NCBI GenBank assembly: GCA_016858145.1
Contig: JAEHOE010000008.1
Location: forward strand, 558,001-622,000
Source of the DNA: Edaphochlamys debaryana
Taxonomy: Eukaryota; Chlorophyta; Chlorophyceae; Chlamydomonadales
Reading direction: 5' to 3'
DNA length: 64,000 bases
The translations under genes and the position numbers were made by a program. The notes under the pieces were generated by a model. That model saw only the letters and a program-made list of their open reading frames with translations, did not search any database and was not told the origin of the DNA. Positions 23,181 to 36,367 of the stretch are shown here, piece after piece; position 1 is the stretch's first letter, and each line of letters begins with the position of its first letter.

Positions 23181-26100
23181 TCACGCCATCCCGTGGCCCC
23201 CCGCCCCCGCCCCCACGTCGGGCTCCGGCCCCCGGCTGCCCCCGAACAGCGGCTGCAGCCACCGCGCGTCCAGGCGGCGCCACTGCGTGTGGATCCAGGT
23301 CCGCTGCTCCTCCTCCTCGGGCCCTGCCACCAGCATCTCGCACGAGCCCCCCACAACGGCGGCGGTGCTCTGGTGCCGCTGCTGCGGGGGGGTGGCGGTG
23401 GGGTGGAAAGGGAAATAAGGATGGGGGCTGCAGGGCGGGGTTGGTGAGAGGTGTACAGCTGGGAGCACGCAAAAGTCTGGCGACAGACGGGGGCAGAGGG
23501 TCAGCAAGCTGGGACAAGAGAGCTCGGCCCGCATGAAAGGGACCGGTTGCATGTCCCCCAAAACCCGCACGGAGGCGCACCTGGGGCGTGTTGAAGCCCG
23601 ATGGAGCGGGGCTGAGCGCCGCCGCGCCGCCGCCCCCGTGCGCGAAGCTGGGCGCGCGGGAGGTGGCGTGGGCGTGGGAGTGCGCCGCCCCGGGCATACC
23701 GTCCGCGGCGGAGGGGGCGGCGAAGGGGGTGGTGCTGGCCGGTGGGTGGGCGGGGAGCGGGGGCGCGCTGGGCATACCCGGCACCTCGCCGCGCCACTGC
23801 AGGGAGAGGGGATGGGAGGGAGTGCGTTGGCAGAGGGTGCGGCATGACGGGATTCAGCAAGCGGGAGCGGAGGCATTGTGTCCCCCCCCCAGCCAGGGGA
23901 TGCCGGTCCCTGCCTCCTGCGGGCCCAGAGATCAACATTCAGATCCGGATCTAGATCCAGTCCCACCAGTTGGTCGTTGGCGTCCTCTTCCTCTCCGTAG
24001 TACCAGTCGCCCCGGTACGACCTGAGCACATGCGTGTACGGCACACGGCATACCGATCAACAGCCGATCAACCGCCACCCCTGGCCTCGACGCGAAGCCC
24101 CCACCCCCCAGCCCCCTTCGGCCCTCCCCCATTTGCCCCTCCTTCGCCTTTGCCCCTCCTTCCAACCCGCCTCGCCCTTACTCGAGCGGCGGGGCGCTGG
24201 GGCAGTCGGCCCCGTCCGCTGCCGCTATGAGCGCCGACGCGGCCGCCCCCAGCGGCATCTCGTTCCTCAGCAGGGACACACGCAGGTCCCCATCCGCCAG
24301 GGGGGTGCCGTGCCCCGAGGCCCCCAGGCCCCCGGCGCCGGGGGTGTGCGCGCCGCCGCCCTTGCCCGCGCGGCTGTGGCTGGGCCTGACTGGGCCCGGG
24401 TGGGGCTTGCCGGGGCCCGCGGACCCAGTCGGGCCCGCGGCCGGGGCCGGCAGCAGGGCGGCCATGATGGGCTGTTGGGAGGGGGGCCGTTGGAGGTGGA
24501 GGAGAGGACTTCTTAGCACGACCACAGATGGTTTTGGCTAGCGCCAATCAAGCCATGCACGGTATCGAGCCGACAGCGGACAGGGCCGGTGAGCGGTTCC
24601 AGGGCCTCTACTTCTGCCGCGGGTCTATGCTCAGGGTTGGCACTCCCCGGCCTCAGCCTACGCCCCGCACATGCACCCCCCCTCCACCCCACCCACCTGT
24701 GTGATGACTCCAAAGCCCACGGTGGTGAACACCACAATGCCAATCACCGCGGCGATGGCCATGCGGTGCTCGGGGCGGGTGTCTGGGGGGTGGGGGGGGA
24801 CAGACGGGGACACCGCTTTGAGGCTCTGCGTGTGCACCCAGGCAGGAGCATGTCAGGGCGAATGCGCCCCTTCTCCCTCCCCTCCCCCTGCCCTCTCCCT
24901 CCCTCTCCCCCCCTGCCCCCACCCGTGTCCTCGTAGAAGGTGTGGTAGGCCAGGGCCAGGGTGATGGCGCCCCGGGGCAGACCGCCCCACCACAGCACCG
25001 CGGGGCCCGTGGGCGGCGGGATGGGGTCGCGGCGGCGCCACAACCTGCAGCACACACACACGGCACGCCTCTGCCCCACCAGCAAGACCGCGGCGCCCTA
25101 CTCAGCCACCCCACCCCACCCTGCCCTGCCCCCCAAGCCCAGCAATACACAGAGAGCCTCCGCCCCACACACCGGTTGGCGGCGGCGCAGAGCGGGAAGG
25201 TGAAGGCGGCGCGGGCCGCCAGCAGTGCCAGCAGGAGGCCCCCCGACACCCGGAGGGTGGCCAGGAGGGAGGGGGTGCCGGCGCCGGAGCCCTGGCTCCT
25301 GGGAGGGGTGGGGTGGGGTGGGTGGGGAGGGGGGAGGAGGGAGGCGGCAGGACGTGTGGGGGGCAGGAGGGAGGGCGGTAGAGTCGGCTGGCTGCACACG
25401 AGTGGGTTGTCCTCGGCAAACCTGTCAAGCAGGTGTATGACTGAGCTCAGCCCCTCAGCCCTTCATGTTGGCCGGCCTTGGCGCTCGTCATATCCCCCCC
25501 AGCCCCCAACTCGCCCCCCCTCCCCACGAGCAAAGCCCAGCCTGCCAGCCCCCACCCCACCCCCCGGTACCCCCGCCCACGCACTCACCACCACCCCGCC
25601 GTCACCCACAGGTCCAGCCCCGCGTACACGAACAGCACCGTCTCGCAGCAGGCGGAGATGATGTGGAAGCCGTGGCGGGTGATGACCTGTGGTGTGTGGA
25701 GGCAAGGGCGCGGGAGGGAGGGGAAGGGGCGTCTGAGCCCAGAGCGACCGCATCGCAGCGCCTAGAGAGACGAGGAAACATCAGCGTGAGGCCGAGGTAA
25801 GGGGAGAGGGGAGGGGGAAAGCGGTGGGTTCCCGGGCGTTCCTCGGCCTGCACTCGCTCGGTCTGCAGCCGCTGAGGGCCCCCCCCGCCGCACCTTGGCT
25901 GCGGGGCTCAGGTTGTGCCACGTGTAGTGACTCATGGCGATACCTGCGCACGTGGGTGGGGGGGTGGGGGGGAATCAGGGGAAGGTTCCACCTCTGGCAC
26001 CGCCCCAGCCGTTCCAACCTCTTCTTTACTCAGCCCGGTTGCCCACACGCAACCCCAGCCCAAACCCACGCCCACGCCTCCCCCCCTTCACACACAGCTC

Positions 26101-28878
26101 CTCCCCTCGATGTCTGCCCCTAACCCCCACCCCACCCCACCCAACACAGGCACCCCCCCACACACACCCCACCGCAGAAGAACACCGACAGAATGGCGCT
26201 CAGCTCCAGCGCCTCCGCCAGGTAGTAGGCCAGCAACCCCAGCAGCCCCACCGCCAGCACCTCGCGGTCGGGGGAGGGGGGGCCGCGGAACAGCCAGCTG
26301 GGGGGTGGGGTGGGGGTGCGGTTGGTGAGGGTCTTGGAGTGGGTAGGCAGAGAGGAGGCTTGCGGGCTTGCGGTGGGCTGGTCAAGCAGCAGCTCCTCCC
26401 TTCCTTCCTCAGCCCCACCCCCCGCCCCAACCCCCGTCCCCCCCTCCACCCCCACCGTATCAGCGCCGCGCTGGCCACCCCCACCGCCAGCCCCAGGGCG
26501 GTGCTGGCGGCGAAGAGGCGCAGGAACTGCAGCGCCAGCTGCCCCAGGGCGCTCCAGGCCAGCACGTCGGACTCGTCCACCGAGAAGGGCAGCTTCTGCG
26601 GGGGTCAAGCGGGAGGCGGGGGTGGTGGGGCACCGGTAGCGGCAGCAACAAGGAGGAGGAAGGGCGGCCGAGGCACTAGGTAGCACCATTTCGCGTTTCG
26701 GTCACACCTGCTTGCTCCTACTTCTTGCCTAGCCTGCTGCAGCTTCCAACACCTCGCCCTTCCGAACGAAGAGGGACCCTCCCTTCGGTTACGGTCGCTC
26801 AGTCTCGCCTGGAGCACCCAGCATCCCCCCCTGGCCACCCCCCTGGCCACCCCCCTGCCGGCTGCAGCGTCCAGCCCCCAGGACCTCACCCCCCCCCCCT
26901 GCCACCCCCCCCCCTCACCGCCGTGGCCCCCAGCAGCACGATGGCGGTTGCGTCGTTGACCACCCCCTCCCCGAACAGAAGGGAGTAGAGCAGGGGGGCG
27001 CGCTCGGCGTCCAGCAGCTGGGGGGGGGGGGAGGGAGGGGGAAGGGAGGGGGGAAGGGGGAGGGAGGAAGGAGAGGTAGACGTCAGGGGGTTTGGAAGAG
27101 CGGGGCGGCCAGGGCGGGGAGGCGATGGTGGTCCCCATGGCACGAGCGCGAGAGGCCGGGGCCATGCCGGCGGTGGCGGAGACCTTGTCTGGCCGACAAA
27201 CTGACGCCCGTCCCCCATTGCCTTCCAACCGAGGCCCCACCCACTCGCTTGCCTATGCTGCTACGCATTCCCATACGCGTTGCCGCTTGCCCCCGGGTAC
27301 TCCCCCCCTTTCACCCACCTGCAGTGTGGCCACCGAGTCGGTGCACGACAGCACTGCGCCCAGGGCTAGGCAGGTGCGCAGCAGGCCGCGGCGGGGCAGG
27401 CCGGCTGCGGAGACGGGGCGTGTGTGTGTGGGTAGGTGTGTGGGGGGGGGGGTAGGGGGGGGGGCTTGAGCCTGGGCTTGGGGGGTCTCGGACAGCCCGA
27501 TTCCGCAGCCATCAACTACCTCCCGCCTCAGCCATCCCGCACATTCCCCTTCCGTCCCTTCCCCCATATAGAACACCCCTCCTCCCCTCCCCCCTCCCCC
27601 TCCCCCCCCCTCCCTCCCCCTCCCCCCCCAACCCACCCATGGACAGCAGCTGCGTTGCTGACGTGGCCATGACCCCCGCCGTGAACAGCGTGCCCACCAC
27701 CCCGAACAGCACCAGGGTCACGAAATTGCGGAAGAAGAGCTTCTTCTTGACGGAGAAGCCTGTTTGGGGGGGGGGGAGGGATACGGGAGGGAGCGAGGAG
27801 GGAAGAGGAGACAACGGAGAAGCCCGAAGGTTGGGGAGCGGATTTGCGGATCCAGGGGAGGGGGAGCGGCGAGGGGAGTAGCCCCAACATTGCGCACACC
27901 CGCCCACCCACCCACCCACCCGCTGAGAAGATGATGGGGGGCAGCAGCGTCTGGAAGAACACGGCCTCATCGAACGTCACCAGGCGCCGGGGCACGCGCT
28001 TGGGGCCCAGCTGCGGGGGCGGGGGTGGGGGTGGGGGGCAGGCGGGAGGACAGAGGGGCAGGACGGGTTGGGGAGGGTGGCGCGAGCTCTGCCCGGGGCT
28101 TCCACTGAGGCGCCCTGGGACTGCCCTCGATAACGCCTGCGCCAGTGCCGACGAAGGCGAGGGTCAGAGCGCGGAGCAGGCCTCCCCGGCCCCCTGCACT
28201 GCCCCAGCCCGGTTGTGGTAGCACTGGTGCGGTGAGCGATAGAGCTGGTGCAGGGGCGCGGTCTCGGCCTTCCCTCTCTCCATTGCCCTGCCCCAGCCCA
28301 GGGTGTGTGTGTGCCACGTGGGTGCCGTACCGCGATCCAGTAGTACAGGAACATGGCCCCGCCCGTGGCCAGGCCCAGCAGGAGAGCCACGCTGCCCTGG
28401 GGGGGGGGGGGAACGGGGGGCAGCAGGGGAGGCGGGAGGGGCAGGGCCGAGGGGCTAGGTTAGGACGCGCGAAGGGGTATGGCCTGCTCATGCTGCAAGG
28501 TGCTGCAAGGCGCTGGATGCAAGCATTTGCAGGCCGCAATCGTCGGTCGGGAGTCTTTCCTAAACCGTGTGCCTGCCTACCTCGGTGGCCCATTGGAAAC
28601 CCGTGCGGCGGATGGCGTAGCCGATTAGCACCTGGGGGGGGGGGTTACGGCGGGTTACGGCGGAGGCACAGCTCCTGCTGGGCTGGCTCTAGGGCTTTGC
28701 GGCCAGGCCCGGAAGTCCGTTCAGCAAAGGCGGGCATGAAATTCCCGTATTTCTCTCACCTGCATCCCTTGCTGTGATTAAGGATTCGCAGGCTCACCGT
28801 GAGCAACAGAATGGTGAGGAATGCGCTGGTGCTTAGCGCCTCCGCCACATCCGGGGCCATCTCCATTGGGTCAAGCAT
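23181..28878 (-). CDS. NHX: Na+(K+)/H+ antiporter, NHX5/6 endosomal type (CPA1)
   Basis: Eighteen exons: 28878-28798, 28631-28581, 28396-28331, 28010-27920, 27759-27637, 27404-27319, 27017-26919, 26595-26456, 26297-26173, 25943-25894, 25686-25589, 25298-25173, 25044-24923, 24782-24697, 24471-24182, 24021-23967, 23796-23581, 23381-23181; 701 aa, phases close. Exchanges Na+ or K+ for H+ across endomembranes. About 11-12 hydrophobic segments fill residues 15-450. Signatures: LLPPIIFSAGFSVKKK, LSCTDSVATLQ, LLYSLLFGEGVVNDAT (the Asn-Asp pair at 187-188), AILSVFFCGIAMSHYTWHN and GLPRGAITLALAYHTF. FFCGI-MSHYTWHN and CTDSVATLQ are typical of NHX5/6 rather than vacuolar NHX1-4. The hydrophilic C-terminus of about 250 residues ends RRLDARWLQPLFGG. 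The junction after exon 16 is the least certain (a second in-phase donor exists). An upstream exon is possible but not needed. Confidence 0.92.
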
Positions 28879-29632
28879 GGCCGCGAGTTGCGCCTGTGGA
28901 AGTGGTGATGTGGAGAAGTGAACATGCGGGGTTAGTTGGCGTGGAGTACGCGGGAAAGGGAGTTGGCGGATGGGCGATGGGGTAAGGGGATAAGGGGGGA
29001 CCGCGTGGCGCGGGCGTGACAGGGCGTGGTCACGCGGTCAGCCCGCCCACTCCCGCTGACCACCCGCGGCTGACTGAGCCAACTCTCGCGACACGCGGCC
29101 CTGTCGCAGACGCTGCGGCTCTAGCGATCAGCAGGTACGTCGCGTGGAATGGGCATCAGCTGGTCGCGAGCGAGCGGTCGGCAAGATGGCATGCGCCGCA
29201 CGTGCCTCGCGCCTCGACGACCGCACCGGCGAGCGCCTCGCGATGGCCGCTGTCAGAGTTTTCGGGCTCCACGATACTGGCGTCCAAAGCACCGATGTCG
29301 ATGCGGCAGCAGAAGCAAGTGCGGCGCTAGGGTTGGCGCGATATCAACTTGCGCGATGCTGAGTTATGTAGCCGAGCGAGAGAAGGCTATCCAGCTTGGC
29401 TGCTTGTGTGATCATGTGTGGATGGGTATATGCGTGTCGACTCGGCATTGAAGGGCCAGGGCTCGACGGGTTTGCCGCGCCGCGTGCCTTGCCGGACAGC
29501 CCCATGCCGACCCCCGCTGGACCCGCCCAGGCAGAGGCTTCCCCGTCCCAACTTTAACCTGTCCTCCCGCATCCCCACTCACTCGCTTTTTAACAGCAAC
29601 CTCTCTAGAACCAGTTCACTAAAGCGGCAACC
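28879..29632. promoter_or_regulatory. Divergent promoter region, NHX / Y14
   Basis: About 750 nt between divergent start codons. The 50 nt before the Y14 ATG are A/T-richer than the surroundings (TTTTTAAC near 29588), probably the 5'UTR. No other element is clear. Confidence 0.45.
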
Positions 29633-30665
29633 ATGGCCGACGACATGCACGAGGATGATGACCGTATGCAGGGACTCGATAAGAAGAAGAAGGGCCGTGG
29701 CCATCGCGATACCACGGACTGGGCTGACCGCTATGGCGGGGCGCGCTTCAAGGAGCTGGACCCGAGCGCCAAGCCGGGCCCCACCGCGTCCGTGGAGGGC
29801 TGGGTCGTCTTTGTGACTGGCATCAACGAGGAGGCACAGGAGGAGGACATTCACGAGGCCTTCGCGGACTTTGGGGAGGTCAAGAACATTTACATGAACC
29901 TGGACCGGCAAACCGGCTTCGTGAAGGGCTACGCGCTGGTGGAGTACAAAGCCTTCAAGGAGGCGCAAACAGCCATTAACGAAATGAACGGGAAAGAGCT
30001 GCTGAACCAGACGATCTCGGTGAGCCGGCGCTGTCGCTGCGCTCGGGGTGGAGCGCGGCCTCGATCCACCAAGGAAATACAGCATGGGCGGGTGATGGAA
30101 GCACTGGCGGCCTTGTCGGCATGGGGCCAGAGCGGGCAGGCGGGTTGTGTGGGGGCACGTAACTCCTCGCGCTTTGCGCCCCAGCCAGGCCGCGAAGGGG
30201 ACCTGCAGGGGCGGGGGACAGGGGATCTAAAGGGGCCTTCAGGAAAGGAGGGACGGGTGGGTCAAGTGCGGGGTTGCGTGGGGCAGGCCAGGAAGGGTGA
30301 TCACGGCACGGCGCTGCGCAGGCTGACGCCCCCCTAGCTCCTTCCGTGACCGGCTTCCCTGCTGCGCGCCATGTCTGCGAGCACACGCTGCAGCACTGAA
30401 GCTGTAGCTAGGGATGGCAATAATGCAGTGGTTTGGGTTTGGCTTGAAGCGAGGGGCTAGCTTGGTGCCTCTGGACGGGCGGCGCTTGGGTATGCTCGGG
30501 CACGGCGCCTGCCCCACGCCACGGCCCACCAGGGCCACCACCGCCTCCGCGTGCCTTCCATCTTTCCTACGCATCACATGCCCGCGCTATTGACCGCACT
30601 CCCTCCCCTCGTCCCTCCTGCAGGTGGACTTCGCTTTCCGCAAGCCGCAGCAGCGCCGGCGATGA
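29633..30665 (+). CDS. RBM8A: RNA-binding protein 8A / Y14, exon junction complex core
   Basis: Two exons: 29633-30019 and 30624-30665; 142 aa. Y14 pairs with Mago in the exon junction complex deposited upstream of splice junctions. Seen: an acidic/Lys N-terminus; one RRM (residues about 58-135) with RNP2-like WVVFVTGI and RNP1 KGYALVEY; and the family hallmarks [33 protein letters not shown] and [11 protein letters not shown]. The 605-nt intron splits the RRM's last strand, leaving 13 residues ([13 protein letters not shown]) in exon 2. The RS/RG-rich tail usual in animals is reduced to Arg-rich QQRRR. Length is slightly shorter than animal Y14 (about 174 aa). Identification is firm. Confidence 0.96.
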
Positions 30666-31088
30666 GGCGGGGTCTGCATGGCGGGCGGTCACGGGCGGAG
30701 GACGCCCGAAGCCTGAGCACTGGCTGGCGCGGGCGGATCGGGCTCTGAGCATTGGACCCTCGGCATGGTCCGCTGGACCGTTGGGAGTATTGCTGTCTGT
30801 GACCGTGCGCCGCTCTTTGGGAGCAGCGCAGGGCCCGGCCTAGGTCTGGCGCCGCGAGCGATGCAACAGGAGGAGACGGCGTACTGACTGTGGAAGGTGC
30901 TGTAAAGGTGTTCGGAGCTGCGTGGGTGAAGCCCTAGGCCCAGCCGGCTTAGGACAGTCTGGAGCGGTGCTTTGCGCCCGTTGAGGGCCGTGGACGGCCC
31001 GGCATGGGGGGCTGTGTGCTGGCGTGGGGTGCTTGCACAAGGGACGGGGTATGGGCGACTGTTTTATGGTTCTTCCAACATGTCTGAC

Positions 31089-31093
31089 TGTAA
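31089..31093 (+). terminator. TGTAA poly(A)-type signal after Y14
   Basis: TGTAA about 425 nt after the Y14 stop. The distance fits long chlorophyte 3'UTRs. Confidence 0.45.
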
Positions 31094-31242
31094 CGGGGGG
31101 AACCGGACCAGGGTTCGATCGAGACTTTCTCACGGCGTGCGGGTGTGGATGGTACGCAAGCCTCGCTGAGGGCTGATGACTGGCGAAGGCACCTGACTAT
31201 CGTTTGTAAGGCAAAGGATCTGACACTCGTCCACAGATTGCC

Positions 31243-31247
31243 TTACA
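31243..31247 (-). terminator. TGTAA poly(A)-type signal after 6PGDH
   Basis: TGTAA on the minus strand about 675 nt after the 6PGDH stop. A second one lies at 31276-31272. Confidence 0.35.
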
Positions 31248-31922
31248 CCACACAATGCTGAGCCAACACCGTTACAGCATTGTCTTATTGGCTTCAAAAC
31301 ACATGCGGGAAAGAATACGACGCCAAGGCAATGCGAAGCTACGCCCATGCGTGACTGCGCCGCGCATGCCCAATCGAGGCATTGCAAGCCCAGGCGCAGG
31401 ACGCTCAACACAACACACCGTACATAGCTTCGACGCAGCCCACTGTTGCTGCCGCCTGACCCCACGAAGGTACCAATGTGGCACGGCAGCCAAGCCCCTT
31501 TGGCTGCTGCTGCTGACTTCGACACTACCTGCCCACCCGACCCATGCCCATCCCCAAAGTCTTCGCCCCCCTCAGCAAGCTGTGCGCTGGGCGCGCGGAG
31601 CTCGACACTCCTGCCGCACCCTTCCACGTCAAACGCTCGTCACTCCGCGGACACAGCTTCGCATAATTAGGGTTTCCCTGGGTGCTGCCCAAGGCGCCGA
31701 GGCATTGCACCTCAGACCTCACTCCACCACGCCGGAACGCCACTCACTCCCTGTACCAATGCTCCTGCCTGCAACGCTCTCGCCTTCCGCTCCACCAGCG
31801 CTTGTCCTCAGCAGTCCACGTCGAACCGCGCAGCCCCACCCAGCCTCGACGCTGGACCTCAGCTCACGCACACGAGTCGCCTTGCCGCCTCCAGGCAGGC
31901 CGTATGTAGCATATGTGCGCCC

Positions 31923-34900
31923 TTACACGACGTAGCCGCTGGTGGTGATGGAGTCGGCCGAGCCGAACGACTCGTCCCACACGGTGTGGTACCAGCCGTC
32001 CTTGTCGGTGCGCTGGTAGGTGTGGGAGCCGAAGAAGTCGCGCTGCGCCTGCACCAGGTTGGCGGGCAGCCGCTCCCTGTGGGGTGGGGCCGAAAGGGAG
32101 GGAGGAAGGTACGCAGCTGTTTAGGGGCGGCGCAGAGTGGCAACTGAAGAGCAAACGCTGACTCCCACTTCAAAACATGCGCACCCGCCCCCCGACGCAT
32201 CAACCCTCATCGCACCGTATCCCCGCCAACCCCCTCCCCTCGAACCCCCACCTGCGGTAGGTGTCGAAGTAGCTCAGCGACGAGGTAATGGCGGGGATGG
32301 GCACGCCGTGCGTGATGGCCAGCGCCGCCACGTTGCGCCACGAGGCCTCGGCGGTGGCCAGCTCCTTGGCGAAGTCGGGGTCCACCAGCAGCGAGGGCAG
32401 CGCGGGGTTGCGCTCGTAGGCGACGCGGATGCGGTCCAGGAAGCCGGCGCGGATGATGCAGCCGCCCTGGGGGGGGGGATGGAGGGGGCGGAAGGGCAGG
32501 TGTGGGGTTGGAGGTGCATGGAGCGGTGGAGGGTTGCGTTGTGGGGCACCAGCAGGCGGGGGAGGGGGATCGGAGGGGCAAGGCGAGCATTTGCAGGGGC
32601 TGCGCTAGGGAGCAGGGTAGCGTCGCGATGGGGCGCGGAGCAGGGGCAGGTGTGGGGGCGGGGGGCGCACCTTCCAGATGCGCGCCAGGCCGCCCAGGTT
32701 GATGTCCCACTTCTTCTCGTCGGACTTGGCCTTGATAATGTTCATGCCCTGCGCGTACGAGCAGATCTTGCTGGCGTACAGCGCCCGCCGCACGTCCGCA
32801 ATCAGCTTGGCCTTGTCAATGCCGGCCACGGGGCCGGGCGTGACGCAGGTGGGGAAGGACTGCAGAGCAAGGGGGCGGATAGGAGGAGGGGGGTGAGAGC
32901 GTCGGCGCCAGTCCCCACTACGGTCGGCTACCTCTTCCCAGGAATACCTAATGCTCCCCCCCCCCCGAAGCACAAATATGCGACGATGTTGCAGCTAGTA
33001 AGCTCCGGGCACTCCGAGCTCCTTCCACGCCACGCGCTCCGGCCGTCCTACGCCTCCACACTCAACCGCGGCCCCACCTCCTCGGTCCCCCGCACGAGCC
33101 CCTCACGACCCCGTTTTCCCGCCGTCATCCCCCACCCCGCTGCACCGCGGCCCCACCTTGGACGCCGCCACGCGCTCCTGCTTGAGGGCGGACATGTAGC
33201 GCGCGTCCAGGGCAGCCGCCATGGTGGGGTCGGCCACACCCAGCTCTGCAGCCTGCTGCACCGTCCACTTGCCTGGGGGGCGGGGCGCAAGGGGGGGTAA
33301 GACGGAGTTGTCCTGAGGTCCTTACAACCCTCCAAGAACACCTCCCGGCCCCAGCTCTTGCATGTGAGGTGACCTTTCGCGGCGGCTCCCTGCGAAGCCC
33401 CAACCTCCATCCCCAACCTTTCCGCCCCCCTCACTTCTGCGCCCCCCTGCTCACCCGTGCCCTTGGAGCCGGTCTGGTCCACGATCTTGTCCACCAGGAA
33501 GCCGGTGCCCTGGTCGTCCTTCTTGGCCATGATGATGGCAGTGATCTCAATCAGGAACGACTCCAGCTCGGCCTGCCAAAGCAAGAGCAAGCAGGGGGTG
33601 GAAGCCACATCAGCAACGAGGAGCGGATTCTCGACAGCCGGGGCCCGATATGGCGCCGGGGCCGCTTGGTGGGGTGAGCACGGTCCTTGCCCAAAGCTAC
33701 CTGTGGGGTGAAGCTCTGCTCCCCCGCCCTGCGACGGCCCTCACCCCAGCCGCGCCTGCCCGAGCCCCTGCACCCCCGCCCCCCGACCCACCGCGTTCCA
33801 CTCCTTGAACACGGCGGCCAGCTCCTCGTTGTTGAGGCCGCCCAGGGTCTTAAGCACGTCGTAGGCCTGGAGGGGGGAGGAGAGTTGAGGGGGGAGGAGG
33901 GAGAGGACGGGGAGGTCAGAGGCATGACTTCGTGGGATCTAAAAGAACGGCCCACCCTAGGTGCTAGACGAGCGGGGGCGCCGTAGGGTTGGGCAAGGCC
34001 CGCCGCCACACGCGTACGACAGCCTCGCCCCGTGCCGTACCTCGCTGATGAGCTGCATGTCGCCGTACTCAATGCCGTTGTGAACCATCTTGACGAAGTT
34101 GCCCGAGCCGCCCGCGCCCACGTAGGTGACGCAGGGGCCGTCGTTCACCTGCGCCGCCACCTTCTCCACGATCGACTGGATGTACTTGTAGGCCTCGGGG
34201 GAGCCGCCGGGCATCATCGAGGGGCCTGGCGGGGAGGGGAACGCGGCGGGAGACGGGCGAGCAAGGAGCGTGTGTGGGTGACCGCGGTTGGCGAGGGTGC
34301 ATGCTAAGAGCCCCCTACGTGTGGGGATAGGCCCCAGGCCCCTCAGGTCACAGTCCCCACGCCTTTCGCCCCCACGCGGACCCACCTCGGCGCGCGCCCT
34401 CCTCGCCGCCCGACACGCCCATGCCCAGGTACAGCAGGCCCTTCTCGGCCACCTTGGTGATGCGCTTCTCGGTGTTCTCGTACCTGGAGCGCAGGGGGGG
34501 GGTTGCAGGGACGGGAAGGGCAGGGTGGGTGGAGTTGCATGCGAGGGAGCGGCAAGCAGCAACCCGGGTACACATGCGCCAGGGGGAGGGGCAGCCCGGT
34601 GAGAAGCTGGGACGACAGCTACTGTGAACCATTGCCATGCCCGCGAGCTGCATCATCCCTATCAGATGCGTCCTGATGATGAGCCATCCCAGAGGTGAGC
34701 TCTGGTGAGCGCGGAGCACGGGCCAGATGCTCAGGGGTGCAGGGCCATCCACCGACCCACCACTCGTTGCCACCGTCGATGATGATGTCGCCCGGCTCCA
34801 TGTACTCGCTGAGAGCATCAATCGTCTGGTCGACGGGGGAGCCGGCCTTCACCAGGATGATTACGCGGCTGCGCGGCGGGGATGACACGATTGGATGTGA

Positions 34901-35302
34901 GTGGTGACCTCGGGGGCCAAACCGAGGCGTTGGGGGCTTACCGAGGCTTCTGCAGGCTGAGCACGAAGTCCTTGATGGACTCGTAGCCGCGAAGCTTCTC
35001 GCCGAGGCCTGCGCAGGGTCCCAAGGGCGAGGTGTTGCGCGAGTTCCGAGAGCACCGCCGACGTGCCCCCTCGCTTACCCTCCTTCTGCGCACGCTTCAC
35101 CGCCGCCTCCGTCTTGTCATACGAGCGGTTGTAGACGGAAATGGGGAAGCCCTTCTCCGCCACGTTCAGCGCCATGTTCTGCGTGAAGCATTTCCGCGCG
35201 TTGACCCTCCAGCTCTGCCCCCCCCCAGCCCCAGGCAAGCAGCATAAAGCTCACCTGCCCCATGACGGCAAGGCCGATCAGGCCAATTTGCGAGACGGCC
35301 AT
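31923..35302 (-). CDS. gnd: 6-phosphogluconate dehydrogenase, decarboxylating
   Basis: Twelve exons: 35302-35255, 35178-35079, 35008-34942, 34868-34761, 34483-34386, 34225-34041, 33866-33792, 33572-33455, 33272-33157, 32859-32671, 32466-32252, 32076-31923; 490 aa, the usual length. Converts 6-phosphogluconate to ribulose 5-phosphate with NADP+ in the oxidative pentose phosphate pathway. Seen: the Rossmann start [36 protein letters not shown], the active-site stretch [19 protein letters not shown] with its catalytic Lys and Asn, [11 protein letters not shown], and the C-terminal [20 protein letters not shown]. The N-terminus starts directly at the fold (MAVSQIGL), so no plastid transit peptide is encoded here. 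A CAG acceptor just upstream of the ATG could mark a 5'UTR intron or an alternative first exon. Confidence 0.97.
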
Positions 35303-36367
35303 CGGTGTCGATTTGTCGCTGCAGGGGGCGTGCGTGAGGGTTGGCGGCTATGCTAGAGTGTGTAGTTGAGTGACAAGTATGGCACACCTGGACTTGGGAG
35401 CCGCGGCAGTGGCGGATGCACGAGAAGCGACGCGGCGCGTGGGGGCGCTGGGGGCCGGCACGACGGAAGAGGTCGAGGGTCCAGGCCGAGGGACCTGGGG
35501 CACTGGCGAGCAGCGCGGAGCTGCGTGGCCCGCCACGTCCCTGACGCGGCTTGAGCCGGTCTGCAGCCTGGTGCTGCCCTTGAGCGCGTTGGCGTGCATG
35601 TTGATTGGCCCGAAAGGGTTGTTGCGCGCCGAGTGGCGGCCGAGTTTGCAGCGGCTAAGCAGGTAGGGTGCAGCGACGTATGACCTGAACGCAACGACAC
35701 AAGTGCAGAAGGCAGCGAACACAGGGAGTTCTTGAAGCCGGATTTGCATACGGCATTTGTGTGCAGGCCAAGTGTTGGGACCAAGTTGCAGAGGCCACAC
35801 GCAGCGCCTGAATCGCGGTTCGGGGTCAAGCACCGCTTAGGGCTGGTGTGCGATACAAACAGAGGCCTGGGGGACACGGACAGGCGTGCATGCCCTCCAG
35901 TTCCTCACGCTTCGCCTCAAGTCTGCAACTCCAGGGGTCGAGGGTTCCTGCCAAGTGCCACTGGGCCCGTTATATCCTGTTAAGCGAGACCGCCCGCGCG
36001 GCAATTAGTTCCGGAAAGTGCGCAACATTCCTGGTTGTCGGAAGAGCGGTCACGGCTTACTCGAGCCCGCGCGTGGGCCCGCGCGAGACGTCGATACGTT
36101 TGCAGCGGTCGGCGGCATCAGTCTCGACGCGAATAGCTGCGTGTTCTGAAAAAGAGCCGCCACTCGCACATGCATCTGGCAACTGTCCTCTGTTTTGTCT
36201 GCTCCCAGCTTCACCGTGTAGCCACTAGCATACTCACCAACACCTGCACTCACACGGGGGAATACTCTGGACTTGAGCACAAACCTAATTCACACGACTC
36301 TTCCTGGATACTGCTTGCCGCTATCATGTCCTCATAGCGTAAGACTACCTTGCAAACACACGCAGCC
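35303..36367. promoter_or_regulatory. Divergent promoter region, 6PGDH / DDX56
   Basis: About 1.07 kb between divergent start codons. The stretch 35930-36360 is lower in GC than the genes. No TATA box or repeat is convincing. Confidence 0.4.

Larger units (their letters stand above)
30666..31922. other. Convergent 3' flanks, Y14 / 6PGDH
   Basis: About 1.26 kb between two converging genes. It has TGTAA on the plus strand at 31089 and on the minus strand at 31247-31243 and 31276-31272, so long 3'UTRs seem to fill most of it. No RNA gene recognised. Confidence 0.5.

Noticed and set aside
22934..23536. A 200-aa plus-strand frame
   Set aside because: Antisense shadow of the NHX C-terminal exon and its 3' flank; Pro/Ala-rich with no motif.
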